A DNA stretch of 64,000 nt from Sipunculus nudus (Eukaryota; Annelida; Sipuncula; Golfingiida; Sipunculidae), in NCBI GenBank assembly GCA_026874595.1, contig CM049306.1:8798519-8862518 (forward strand), in the 5' to 3' direction. The notes beneath the pieces were generated by a model that did no database searches, was not told the origin of the DNA, and was given only the letters and a program-made list of their open reading frames with translations. The position numbers and the translations under genes are program-made. Below, piece by piece: positions 13,001 to 25,572 of this stretch (positions are counted from its first letter, which is position 1; every line of letters starts with the position of its first letter).

Positions 13001-15708
13001 AATCAGTATTTTAACTAGAATACGGGTAGTTGACAAGCGACTACGTGTATCCGCCAAAATCAGAGAAGGACGGGTGAAGTAAGCATGGATTGAGTGGCAA
13101 GGGGAAAAACACATCACATAAACATGATTGTAGGTGGCGCCACCTGTTATTTGAACGAGAAACTATCCAAGAAGTATACACATGCAAAATTTCATGTGGA
13201 AAAGTCAAACCATTGCAGAGATATGAGTGATTTTATCCCACAGCAGACAAACAGATGGACGCTGTGCAAAAATGGCTGCCGGTGGTACCACCATTTTTGT
13301 GTATGTTATAAAGATATCCAAGGGCTATATTTGTGTAAATTTTTTTTTCCTGATTGGTCAAATAAGTCCGGAGATATAAGCATTAATGTCTGCAGCGTGA
13401 ACGTGAAAGTAGGTGGCGCCACCTGTCATAAAATCAAGAAAGCTATGCAGGATCTATACGCATGTCAAATTTCAGGTAATTTGGTCAAACCACTGAAGAG
13501 ATATGAGTGATTTTAACCCAAGGCAGACAAACAGATGGACGCTGTGCAAAAATGGCTGTAGGTGGCGCCACCATTTTTGTGTATGTTATAAAGCTATCCA
13601 AGGGCTACATTTGTGTGGAAATTTTTTCCTGATCGGTCAAAAGGTTCCAGAGATATGAGCTTGGATGTCTGCAGCGTTAACGTGAATGTAGGTGGCGCCA
13701 CCTGTCATAAAATCAAGAAAGCTATCTATGTTGTATACGCATGCCAAATTTTAGGTGAATTAGTCAAACCACTGCAGAGATATGAGTGATTTTAACCCAA
13801 GGCAGATGAACAGATGGACACTGTGCAAACATGGTAGCAGGTGGCGCCACCTTTTTTTGTGGATGTTATAAAGCTATCCCAGGGCTACATTTGTGTAAAT
13901 ATTTTTTCCTGATCGGTCAAACGGTTCCCGAGATATGTGGGTTTATGTGTGGAAACAGACACACAAACGGACGCTGGGCAGAGAGGAAAGGTCAGAGGTC
14001 AAGGTCACTTGGTTAGGCACCAGTTCACATGTGACCCGATAATTTGTGTAAGTTTCGGAAAAATCCGTCCAGTAGTCTCAGAGGAGTTCTCCGGAAACAA
14101 ACGCAGTGGAGGCGGCGGCGGCGGAACCCGGTCAAAAACATAGTATCCGCAAAACTTCGTTTTGGTGGATACAATTATGATACACTGCTAATGTTTTAAA
14201 TGACTTTGATAAATTTTGTCAACAAACACTAATAGTTTACCTTTATTTGTAAGAAATGTGTAAGTGACAAATCTAATATGATACATTAATGTTTATCACA
14301 GGTCAGTACTGGTGCTACATGTACCACTGAACAAAGTTTGTACTGTAGTACAAGAACATCTCAAGGACTACATTATAAACTCTGGACCAACTGAAGGTAA
14401 ATTAACACATTGTGTATCTCTTATTTTGAAGGGGCATATTCAATATGACAATCAATCAATTATCAGTTTATAAAGTGATCATAGTTTGTTTGATATATTT
14501 CCACTGGTGTACTGTTTTAATCAAGTAAATATTTCTTACTGAACAATCCAGAACCCCACCATGATTCGATAATCTCCAGTAAATGAACATTTATTAAGAT
14601 TTTAATGTAAACTACCCAAATGATAAATGTGGATGAATAAAAAAATTAGATGATCAATGTATAATTCACATCATGAAATATTTAACAAATATCCGATCAT
14701 ACCATAAAAGGCATAAGACACAGTCTGTATTGTAGTGGTTAAAACCAGCATGACCGGCTTACCAAGAAGGTAACTTTGTGGCAAATGTATTCATTCAATC
14801 AGTGCAGGAGCTAGGGTTCACGCTAATTGGAAGCAAATGAGTTCATGACATTTATGGCAAGACAGGCCAGCAGACAATATTTTATCATGACTTCTTTAAA
14901 AGATAACTCATTTCTGGGATAATTGGGTCATCATAGTGGCTTATTTAATTGTTAAACAGTCTTCCTCCTTCAGTCCTGTGTTTCAGAAGATAACTTCTTA
15001 TTTTACCTTTTGTCATGTGCATCACCAACACTCCTGATTCCAAAATGAAGAAATGAGTCAAAGACCACAACCTACCTCCACCTAATCAGACTCAGCTACA
15101 GAAGAAATTGTTCACAGTTCAGTAGCTCAATCTTGAGTCACCTCAAGAACAAAGCCGCCACTAACACCACTGATTAGTTCTCTGCAGGGACAAAGAAACC
15201 CTCCTATATCACACCAGTATAAAATCCTTTGAATTAAAAACATTTTGGTGATTCAGATTCCCTCCAAGATTTTTGGGACTGTACCGTGGGTGTTATCCTA
15301 ATCCTTCACAAAATTCATCATATCTTTTCATCACTTTTGCATGAAGTTGCTCACAGACAAACTAGTCAAGGGGAAAACATTACATGTATACCTCATCACC
15401 TGGTGGAGGTTTATTAAAAATGCTTTTGTCAAAGCATCATTTAATCCAGATCACATACACTCAATGTAATCAGTAAAGATCCACATCTTAATAAACCAAA
15501 TCTTCGACCTGATTAACTTAATGATGTTCTATCATCCACAGATGAGGATGCCATGAAGGTTGCTATCCATCTACCACCAGCTTCTCTGCTGCTGCTGAGA
15601 CTACAGTCCCAGACCAACACCACAGTGATACAGCTAGCTACAGATCAGGTGTCTACCTTACTAAGGGCCAGTGTATACCTGCGAACCTTGTTTAACGTTA
15701 ACACTTGA
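10007..15708 (+). CDS. 3' part of a multi-exon gene ending in an adaptin-appendage-like domain (possible AP-5 beta subunit)
   Basis: Five exons join in one frame through GT/AG introns: 10007-10045, 11925-11985, 12301-12477, 14302-14396 and 15542-15708 (stop TGA at 15706). The product fragment is about 179 residues. It starts TIPYIWKKEAQ, continues through VKLSFVPLEP and FDLLWTYIED, and ends with LLLLRLQSQTN, TTVIQLATDQV and STLLRASVYLRTLF. The order of an aromatic F-x-x-x-W block, then a Leu-rich strand with LRL, then a terminal amphipathic helix resembles the platform half of adaptor-complex appendage (ear) domains. From its general character I favour the AP-5 beta subunit, an endosomal trafficking adaptor, but I cannot confirm this. 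The 5' part of the gene is not identified: it lies upstream in sequence I could not resolve or outside the window. The last coding segment is amplified downstream. Confidence 0.6.
10122..10143. repeat. (GT)n microsatellite
   Basis: A GT dinucleotide run of about 22 bp inside the intron after the 10007-10045 exon. Confidence 0.9.
10984..11080. repeat. Direct duplication, about 48-bp unit
   Basis: GAAGCAAGTCATTTAGTCAA and its following TTTAAATTTTTGTAGCAGTTTAA segment occur twice back to back, with one substitution. This is a recent tandem duplication in an intron. Confidence 0.85.
13016..14172 (+). mobile_element. Family-2 dispersed element with GGTGGCGCCACC palindromes, copy a
   Basis: Lies in the intron between exons 12301-12477 and 14302-14396 of the adaptor-like gene. 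One end carries GTATCCGCCAAAATCAGAGA. The other carries GTATCCGC-AAAAC paired with GTTTTGGTGGATAC around a short TTC loop, so it can fold as a terminal hairpin. The core has about three diverged units of roughly 270-300 bp, each centred on one or two copies of GGTGGCGCCACC, with blocks GAGATATGAG and AAACAGATGGACGCTGTGCA. No transposase is seen. The 138-residue open frame inside is a product of the repeat. Confidence 0.7.
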
Positions 15709-17580
15709 TGATAGATAAACGTATTTGAAATGTTCCTGTACAGATAGACACCACAGTGATACATCTAGCTACAGACCAGGTGTCTACCTTACTAAGGGCC
15801 AGCGTATACCTGCAAACCTTGTTTAACATTAACACTTGATGATAGATAAACGTATTTGAAATGTTCCTGTACAGATAGACACCACAGTGATACAGCAAGT
15901 TACAGATCAGGTGTCTACCTTACTAAGGGCCAGTGTATACCTGCAAACCTTGTTTAATGTTAACACCTGATGACAAGTGAACATACTGTAAATGTTCCTG
16001 TACAGATAGACATCACAGTGATACAGCTAGCTACAGATCAGGTGTCTACCTTACTAAGGGCCAGCGTATACCTGCGGACCTTGTTTAATGTTAACACTTG
16101 ATGACAGGTGAACATATTGTAAATGTTCCTGTACAAATAGACACCACAGTGATACAGCTAGCTACAGATCAGGTGTCTACCTTACTAAGGGCCAGCATAT
16201 ACCTGCGGACCTAGTTTAATGTTAACACTTGATGATAGATAAACGTATTTGAAATGTTCCTGTACAGATAGACACCACAGTGATACAGATAGCTACAGAC
16301 CAGGTGTCTACCTTACTAAGGGCCAGTGTATACCTGCGAACCTTGTTTAACGTTAACACTTGATGATAGATAAACGTATTTGAAATGTTCCTGTACAGAT
16401 AGACACCACAGTGATACAGCAAGTTACAGATCAGGTGTCTACCTTACTAAGGGCCAGCGTATACCTGCGGACCTTGTTTAATGTTAACACCTGATGACAG
16501 GTGAACATATTGTAAACGTTCCTGTACAAATAGACACCACAGTGATACAGCAAGCTACAGATCAGGTGTCTACCTTACTAAGGGCCAGCATATACCTGCG
16601 GACCTAGTTTAATGTTAACACTTGATGATAGATAAACGTATTTGAAATGTTCCTGTACAGATAGACACCACAGTGATACAGATAGCTACAGACCAGGTGT
16701 CTACCTTACTAAGGGCCAGTGTATACCTGCGAACCTTGTTTAACGTTAACACTTGATGATAGATAAACGTATTTGAAATGTTCCTGTACAGATAGACACC
16801 ACAGTGATACAGCTAGCTACAGATCAGGTGTCTACCTTACTAAGGGCCAGTGTATACCTGCGAACCTTGTTTAACGTTAACACTTGATGATAGATAAACG
16901 TATTTAAAATGTTCCTGTACAGATAGACACCACAGTGATACAGCTAGCTACAGATCAGGTGTATACCTTACTAAAGGCCAGCGTATACCTGTGGACCTTG
17001 TTTAATGTTAACACCTGATTACAGGTGAACATACTGTAAATGTTCCTGTAAAGATAGACACCACAGTGATACAGCTAGCTACAGGTCAGGTGTCTACCTT
17101 ACTGAGGGCCAGCGTACACCTGCGGACCTTGTTTAATGTTAACACCTGATGACAGGTGAACATACTGTAAATGTTCCTGTACAGATAGACACCACAGTGA
17201 TACAGTTAGCTACAGATCAAGTGTCTACCTTACTAAGGGCCAGCGTATACCTGTGGACCTTGTGTAATGTTAACACCTGATGACAGGTGAACATATTGTA
17301 AATGTTCCTGTACAAATAGACACCACAGTGATACAGGTAGCTACAGATCAGATGTCTACCTTACTAAGGGCCAGCGTATACCGGCTTGCCTTGTTAACAC
17401 CTGATGACTGGTGAACATACTGGAAATGTTCCTGAAAGATAGATATCACAGCCATACAGCTAGCTACAGACCAGGATTCAACCTTAGTAAGCTTTAGTGT
17501 ATACCTGCATACCTGATTAACACTGATGACAGATGAGAGTCCTGTTGATATAGTGTAACACTGGGCCAGATCCGAAGTGG
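15613..17580 (+). repeat. 131-bp tandem array containing copies of the adaptor-like gene's terminal coding segment
   Basis: About 15 copies with a period of 130-131 bp, starting near 15613, 15745, 15875, 16006, 16137, 16268, 16399, 16530, 16661, 16792, 16923, 17053, 17184, 17315 and 17443. Each unit holds the segment that in copy 1 encodes TTVIQLATDQVSTLLRASVY plus the stop codon, followed by a spacer with AAATGTTCCTGTACAGATAG. That spacer ends like a splice acceptor (CTGTACAG). Copies are mostly over 90% alike by eye, but the last is clearly degenerate. The array lies after the predicted stop codon at 15706, so it is either 3'UTR, a set of alternative last exons or untranscribed. Confidence 0.9.
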
Positions 17581-17856
17581 AAAATTTGATCATATTAAAA
17601 TAATGCTGAATCCATACTGGTGAACCTTATTGGGGTGGGCAACTTGCAGACATTGCAGATATACGAGAGTTGAGGGTGTGGATAAATGATTCCCATATTA
17701 TACAGTTTGGAAAAGAGCTGTTCATCTTCCATGGGCCCCAGTGAAATTCAACCCCACCCCCAGGATTACTGTTGAAGTCCAAATAAAATTATTCATATGC
17801 TCAAGTAGTTTTATCGGCTATGCTCCATCAATCTGACATTATTATATACATTTTTA

Positions 17857-18690
17857 GCGAACCTGTGAGCTTATGTGATGGCGCAGCGTCGTCCGTCAGC
17901 CGTCCGCCGTCCACGGCTGGCTTTCCACCGTCCATGGCTGTAAGTCAGAAACTGTCAGAGCTAGCAGCTCCAAATTACATGTAAGAATTTGTCACATGTG
18001 AAACTTAGTGCCCTGGAGCTTATTATTGGGTATTTGCATTAATTTAGATTTTATGGAGAAAAAGGCTTAAAAACCTTTAAAAATCTTCTTCTCTGAAAAT
18101 GTCCAGCCAAATTGTCCAATATTTTACAGAAATGATCCCTGGAACAATCTCTCTAAAGTTTGTTCAAATGGTTCCACTTCGGAGATTTTTGGCCAGGTTA
18201 CAGGAGGTTGAACTTAGTCATCTGTCCAAAAAAGCACACTAAAATTAAAATCTCAGAAAAGGCTAGAGCTATAATGACCAAATTTTATACTAATGTTTGT
18301 CACATATGTCATATCTGATTTTGAGGTATTGGTGGCACCACCTACATTGATGTGTTTTTTACAAGCGAAAACGTAATTTTAAACTCTTCTAGCTTATACT
18401 CTGATTTATGATGAAACTGTTCAGCTGATTGGTTTTAACTTTACAAGATTTATTCTATGGTAGGGTTCTGCCAGTTTTATAAGAATAGATTGGGTAAATA
18501 CAGTTTTTAAAAAGCATTGTAGCCAATTGAAAAAGGCTTTCTGTATTTGAAAACAGATTTGACTTCACTCTGAGTTTTAGCAGCCAAGTCAAGAGGTCAC
18601 TCAGTACAAACAGGTGGGGTCCAGACATCACCATGGCAACTGACCTGGCTGGGGGGGGGGGGGTCTAGACAATGTGTCTAGACGTCTAGA
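17857..18690 (+). repeat. Third dispersed repeat family
   Basis: Begins GAACCTGTGAGCTTATGTGA followed by a GC-rich CGTCGTCCGTCAGCCGTCCG stretch. This resembles the very common mollusc repeat whose end reads GTGAGCTTATG-CCATGGCG-CGTCGTCCGTC. Inside is one imperfect GGTGGCACCACC palindrome. No coding capacity is seen. A poly-G run lies near 18652. Confidence 0.55.
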
Positions 18691-18699
18691 CACAATGTT

Positions 18700-21235
18700 T
18701 AGATGCAGAATTCCCAGATTATTGGAACTATATCTTTTAACTGTTTGAAAAAACTTGGTTTGCATTTTAAGTGAATCGGGTTTATCATCAGGTCACATGT
18801 GAACTGCTGCAACCTAATTTTTGGTTGACCTCTGACCTTTCCTTGCTGCCCAGCGTCCATTTTTGCGTCTGTTTCCACACATAAACCCACATATCTCGGG
18901 AACTGTTTGACCAATCAGGCTAAAATTTTGCACAAATGTAGCCCTTTGAAAGCTTTATAACATACACTAAAATGGTGGCGCCACCTGCAACCACTTATGC
19001 ACAGCGTCCATCTGTTGATCTGCCTTTGGATAAAATCACTCATATCTCAGCAGTGGTTTGACTTATCCACCTGAAATTTTGCAGGTTTATACATCATGGA
19101 CAGCTTTCTCGATTTTATGACAGGTGGCGCCACCTACATTCACATTTACTCTGCAGACATCCAAGCTCATATCTCGGGAACCGTTTGACCGATTAGGCCA
19201 AAATTTTGCATGTGTATAGATCTAACATAGCTCTTCAGCCTAGGCAAAACTGGTGGCACCACCTGCGACCATTTTTGCACAGAGTCCATCTGTTCATCTG
19301 CCTTGGGATAATATCACTCATATCTCAGCAGTGGTTTGACTTATCCACCTGAAATTTTGCAGGTTTATACATTCTTGACAGCTTTCTCGATTTTATGACA
19401 GGTGGCGCCACCTACATTCACGTTTACTCTGCAGACATCCAAGCTCATATCTTGGGAACCATTTGACCGATTGGGCAAAAAGTTTGCATGTGTATAGATC
19501 TCACAAAGCTCTTTATCATAGGCAAAACTGGAGGCCCCACCTGCAACCACTTATGCACAGCGTCCATCTAATCATCTGCCTTGGGATAAAATCGCTCATA
19601 TCTCAGCAGTGGTTTGACTTATCCACCTGAAATTTTGCAGGTTTATACATCCTGGACAGGTTTCTCGATTTTATGACAGGTGTCACCACCTACATTCACA
19701 TTTACTCTGCAGACATCCAAGCTCATATCTCAGGAACCGTTTGACCGATAAGGCCAAAATTTTGCATGTGTATAGATCTCACATAGCTCTTCATCATAGG
19801 CAAAACTGGAGGCGCCACCTGCATCCACTTATGAACAGCGTCCATCTGTTCATCTGCCTTTGGATAAAATCGCTCATATCTCCGCAGTGGTTTGACTTAT
19901 CCACCTGAAATTTTGCAGGTTTATACATCCTGGACAGGTTTCTCGATTTTATGACAGGTGTCACCACCTACATTCACATTTACTCTGCAGACATCCAAGC
20001 TCATATCTCAGGAACCGTTTGACCGATAAGGCCAAAATTTTGCATGTGTTTATATCTCACATAGCTCTTCATAATAGGCAAAACTGGTGGCGCCACCTGC
20101 AACCATTTATGCACAGCATCCATCTGTTGATCTGCCTTTGGATAAAATCACTCATATCTCAGCAGTGGTTTGACTTATCCACCTGAAATTTTGCAGGTAT
20201 TTTACATCCTTGACAGCTTTCTCGATTTTATGACAGGTGGCGCCACCTACATTCACATTTACTCAGCAGACATCCAAGCTCATATCTCGGGAACCGTTTG
20301 ACTGATTAGGTCAAAATTTTGCATGTGTATAGATCTCACATAGCTCTTCATCAGAGGCAAAACTGGTGGTGCCACCTGCAACCATTTTTGCACAGTGTCC
20401 ATCTGTTCATCTGCCTTGGGATAGAATCACTCATATCTCGGCAGTGGATTGACTTATCCACCTGAAATTTTGCAAGTTTATACATCCTTGACAGCTTTCT
20501 CGATTTTATGACAGGTGGCGCCAACTACATTCACATTTACTCTGCAGACATCCAAGCTCATCTCGGGAACCGTTTGAATGATTGAGCCAAAATATTGCAT
20601 GTGTATAGATCTCACATAGCTCTTCATCATAGGCAAAACTGGTGGTGCCACCTGCAACCATTTATGCACAGCGTCCATCTGTTCATCTGCCTTGGGATAA
20701 AATCACTCATATCTCAGCAGTGGTTTGACTTATCCACCTGAAATTTTGCAGGTTTATACATCCTGGACAGCTTTCTCAATTTTATGACAGGTGGCGCCAC
20801 CTACATTCATGTTTACTCTGTAGACATCCAAGCTCATATCTCGGGAACCGTTTGACCGATTGGGCCAAAATTTTGCTTGTATATAGATCTCACATAGCTC
20901 TTCATCATAGGCAAAACTGGTGGTGCCACCTGCAACCACTTATGCACAGCATCCATCTGTTGAACTGCCTTGGGATAAAAACCACTCATATCTCAGCAGT
21001 GGTTTGACTTATCCACCTGAAATTTTGCAGGTTTATACATCCTGGACAATTTTCTTGATTTTATGACAGGTGGCACCACCTACATTCACGTTTAAGCTGC
21101 AGACATCCATGCTAATATGCAACACATCACGCTCTATTCCCCTTGCCACTTAATCCATGCCTCACTTCACCCGTCCCACTCTGATTTCTGCGGATACACA
21201 TAGTGGCTTGTTGACTACCCATATTCTGGTTTTAA
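18700..21235 (-). mobile_element. Family-2 dispersed element, copy b (long)
   Basis: Inverted relative to copy a. It ends near 21235 with CCCCTTGCCACTTAATCCAT, GATTTCTGCGGATACACATA and CCATATTCTGG, the complement of the start of copy a. The body has about seven units of roughly 300 bp. Each carries GACAGGTGGCGCCACCTACA and an ACTGGTGGCGCCACCTGCAA-type block, with CTCATATCTCGGGAACCGTT between them. Short minus-strand open frames in it are repeat products. Confidence 0.75.
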
Positions 21236-21239
21236 AATG

Positions 21240-22495
21240 TCCTATTCTGAAACTTGCAGGTCAGAAACATCCATTTTGCTGAAATCATAATGACTAAGGT
21301 AGATATGCAGGACTTAGGAGGATCAATATTAAATTTTAAAAATAAACCTCCATTCATACTCCTAAATTTTGCACAGGTTCGCATTAGGCCTGTAGGCCTT
21401 GTTAAGAATAAAAATATACATATATATATATATTTTTTATATTTATTTCATAATTAAATTTATTTTCATATACTGTAAATTTGTTTTTATTCCAAAGCTT
21501 TTCCCTGAAATAAAAATGATGAAGTTTAATATACTTTTTTTATTGATGACAAAAGCATGTCTATTGTACAGTGTAGGCTGTTTCTTATGGATATTGTCTA
21601 TTTAAGATGATCTAAACTAATATTGGAATAAAAAACAATCCAAATTTTGAAAATTTCATGTTGCTGTTCATAATAATCAATCAGTTGACAAAAGTGACCA
21701 CACATGATGAATTTCTGTATATCAATAAATATGTACAGGTAATAAGACTGAACAAAGATAAAAGAACTTCCATTCAAAGCAGAGATAGCTGTAGATGGAT
21801 AAATACTGCTGTGTACAAACACCTCTTAACTAAAATACATTGTAGACAGGCGTCACATTCATTGTGAACAAATTATTTTATTAATATTACCTGTTACGTG
21901 TACATTGAATGTAATATATGTTTTCATAAAATATAAATAAATTTTAAATATAACACTTGGGAAAATTAATAATGTAACCAGTAAAAGATTTAGCAATACA
22001 CCTGAATCACATGTACCTAAAACAACCAGATAAGCCACAACTTATTTCATGGGAAGAACTGAAATAAGGAAATTGATATATTTATAGGTCACCGTCACCT
22101 TCGGTATCCAGACCACAACTGTTTAAAAGATTTGCCTTCGTAGAATTAAAAATGTTCATATTGTAAAAATAGGAGACCCCACATTGTTTTAAAAATACAC
22201 ACACATACACAATGAGTCTGTTCTTAAAGGATATTAAATTTGTATTTAGTTGTCAAGGGAAATTGGTATTGGAAAATAAATGCTTGTCTTATAATTATTT
22301 TTTTTCCTATTTTGATATAAATTGTTGTCAGTATTGTTATTAACACACAGACATTGATGAATACACCTTTTATCACACATGGTCTGATGAAAAATGAGGA
22401 TATGGACAATTCATTGAATAACATTTGCTTTTTTGAGGCCAACAGTTCACCCAGATTTGAGTCCAGCAGTGTTGTCATTCAGTCTTTTTATCTTA
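21240..22495. other. No gene seen between repeat copy b and gene A
   Basis: AT-rich unique sequence with a short TA run near 21420. It probably contains the 3'UTR of gene A, which is transcribed leftwards. No convincing exon was recognised. Confidence 0.4.
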
Positions 22496-25400
22496 TCAGA
22501 AAAGTTGAAGTAGCATCAGTGTAGTGACTAAAGTCGGAAGAGATAACAAACCGGCAGCTGTAGAACCAGGGAGGTCTGAAATTAAATAAGTTCTAATATC
22601 ATAACTCAGTACTTTACTTTTACTTTAAAATTTAATCAGACTGACATATATTGCTAAAAATCTGTTGTTAGTAAAGGTTGTATGATGGTTTTATATTATT
22701 TGTGGTACATATATTAAATGATGTAATTGCCTTAACTTGTTTAACTTATAAACGTTTAAAACTTTTCCTGGTGTAATGGTACATACCGCCCAAAGAATAT
22801 CATCCAGGTCATCTTCCACATTTAACAAATTACTGGCATTGTACACCTGTAATAGGGGTAGCCACAGTAAACCTGCAACTGCATGTGATTTGTTGGTTTT
22901 GGTTAAGTACCACACCTGGTGCACTGTAATGTAATAATTTAGTAGCTTAAGGGGAGTACACCTATAGATATAACATTTTAGTGCCATACGGGAGTACACC
23001 TGTAATGGTAATATTTAAATGCCCACAGATTACACAACAGTAATACTAGTATTTTAATGCCTCCCGGGGAATACCTGTAATGGTATTAGTTACGTTACAG
23101 TAATAGTTTACTGACTTACAAGCAGGTACTCCTATCAGGGTAGCAGCCAGACCACACTGTTTGACGAGCTGTTTCTGCAGGGATACAGGCACTTTTATGT
23201 ATCTGTCAAGCCGGCGCAGTAACTCCGGGCAGCCTTTCACGTAACTACCAATACACCCACTTAGGTATTTACGAAGAGTCCTGTAAAATAAAAGTATGCA
23301 TACCGTTTCCATTGTTTATAAGGGTTGTATGACTGATTTTGGTCAGATACAAATTTTTCCATGCAAATGAGTGAGGAATGGTGACCGAATGGTTAACTAA
23401 TGGTTTATTCTACCTACTGAGACTTCATGGTTCATGAATTGATGTAAATTTTATGAGGTGAACTCAGAATAAACTGCCTGACACAGAATAAATGAATGAA
23501 CTGTTCAGGACAGCACTGTGTTTGTAATGTTATTGGGATCCTGTACCGGCAGACTTGCGGGGAGGCCTTTTCTTCGTTTAACTGTCGGATTAGCTTAGGT
23601 CCACATTCTCTGATTTTCCGTACACGGACCGGGAGGTACGGACATCGGTCTGCCTCCTTTTCTGTAAGATAAAGTAATGTTTATAAAGACCATAAGTTTT
23701 TAAGTTCTGGACCAGAGTCATAGTACAAGACAAATTTAATTGAAAGGAATAATGTTATATATCAGGATACGAACCCTTACTCCTAAGTTATCACATGGTA
23801 ACTACTGATATATGATTATGAATTTAGACGTTTCGTGAATGTGATAAATTTAAAAATGAATTTAATAAATGGATAAGGGGACCAGATGTTTTTAGCAAGT
23901 AGTAAAAACTACATTGTGAGAAATGTTGCTGCGCCAGCAACTGAAATTGCTGCATAAGCTCCAGAACTACATAAATATGTTTTGGGAAAAAAACCCGGTT
24001 TATTGATCATAAATTGGCTGGTGACAGTCCTGCAACACAGGTTATCGTATTTCCCCAGCTATCATCAGTACTGTTAGTATAATATTAATAGAATCAGCTT
24101 TGTAAAACACACTCTTTTACATGACTGACTTACGCTGTCGCTGCCCGTCTGGCAGTATTGGTAGCGTCTTCATGCCGCACGCGATGGCCGCTGACGGTCG
24201 AGTCCCCAGCAGAAAGTTTAGCTGAATGTCCAGTCCCACCATGACCTTGACGTAATCTAATGTAGTGTACATCAAGGTCGGACAGCCTGTCAACACCTGT
24301 CGTATACAGGTCTCTATCGTATCGTTAGTTTGTCTGAAAGAAAAAGGAGTACGTGATATTTCGAAAGATATACAAGTCATGAAAATATCAGTTTTGTACG
24401 TTTCAAAAGACACCAGTATTAAATGTGAAATATTCTTGTATACATATATACATGTTTATCAGCCATCTTGAAGCAGGTTTTTTTCTTCAATATTTATATA
24501 CACAATGACCTAGAGTTATCCATAATATCATGTACGAAACTCACGCCTCCCGTGAATAACTTTGATATAAATAATTGATTCTAGCATTAATTGAGAATTG
24601 TGTATATACAAAACAATATATCATAATTAATGTTTTCGCACGGTGATGTAAAACATTTTGAAGCAACTATTTTGATTTTATGCAAAGAAACGAAGAGCTG
24701 CATGCATGGTATTGTGAATGTGTGTGTTCTTACATTATCTAAATACTACAGATTTTTGGTATTTTTTTACACTATAAATACAGAGTATAGTTACAAACTC
24801 ACGCGCAGTATGCCTCAGGATCCGTCCTGTCCAGCAGAATTGCCATATGCACGCGAGGTTTGGTGCATTTTAATAATTCTAAAACTTTGAGACTCAGGTC
24901 CGGGCACGCTGCAATATAGAATTTCGGCATTATTGTTATATTTATTATCGGTATAAAATCTGTATTTGTACTCCAAGAAGAAGTAATGCTACAAGGGATG
25001 GTATTAATAATAGTAGTAGTAGTTGTGTTGTAGTAGTAGCCAGTAGTAGTAGTTGTAGTAGCAAAGTGAAATAATGGTGTGACAGTATAGTTGTAGAGGC
25101 AGTTGAAATGAATCCGTATCTACAGAAGTATGATTAATGATCAAGTATAGCAAGCACGGATTGGAAGCATTATAGTATAATTGTAGTATAGAGTCTTAAC
25201 TTGTATACTCGTAGTGAAGGGCTGGTAGTAGTAGTTTGTTTCCAGTAAGTTTTCCTTTGAATTATCATTTATAAAATTACTGTTCTAAGCAGATCTGATA
25301 AAGAAATATTTAACAAAAGAAGCAATCATTCAATAAAGGAAAAAATCAAGATTTTATTTATGAAGTTAACTTATAGCATACTTAAATAAACTTTTCATAT

Positions 25401-25528
25401 AGTCACATAGGCGGGGAAACAATAAGATGGAAAAGCAAAAGGAGGACGTATTTCTCAGTACAGTTAGTATATTCTCCTGTAGAGTACTGAAATAGACAAC
25501 CCCCTCCCCATATCAACCCCATAAGTGC

Positions 25529-25572
<44 letters not shown>

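Noticed and set aside
13094-13510. 138-residue open frame on the plus strand
   Set aside because: It lies within a family-2 dispersed repeat; similar frames recur in other copies and are broken in them.
15698-16422. Repeated 66-residue minus-strand open frames
   Set aside because: Antisense products of the 131-bp tandem array, not genes.
18699-20939. Series of short minus-strand open frames with similar sequences
   Set aside because: Each is a translation of a family-2 repeat unit, and the similarity is that of the repeat.
24630-24890. 86-residue plus-strand open frame
   Set aside because: Overlaps an exon of gene A on the opposite strand. The exon is supported by phase, splice sites and paralogue similarity.
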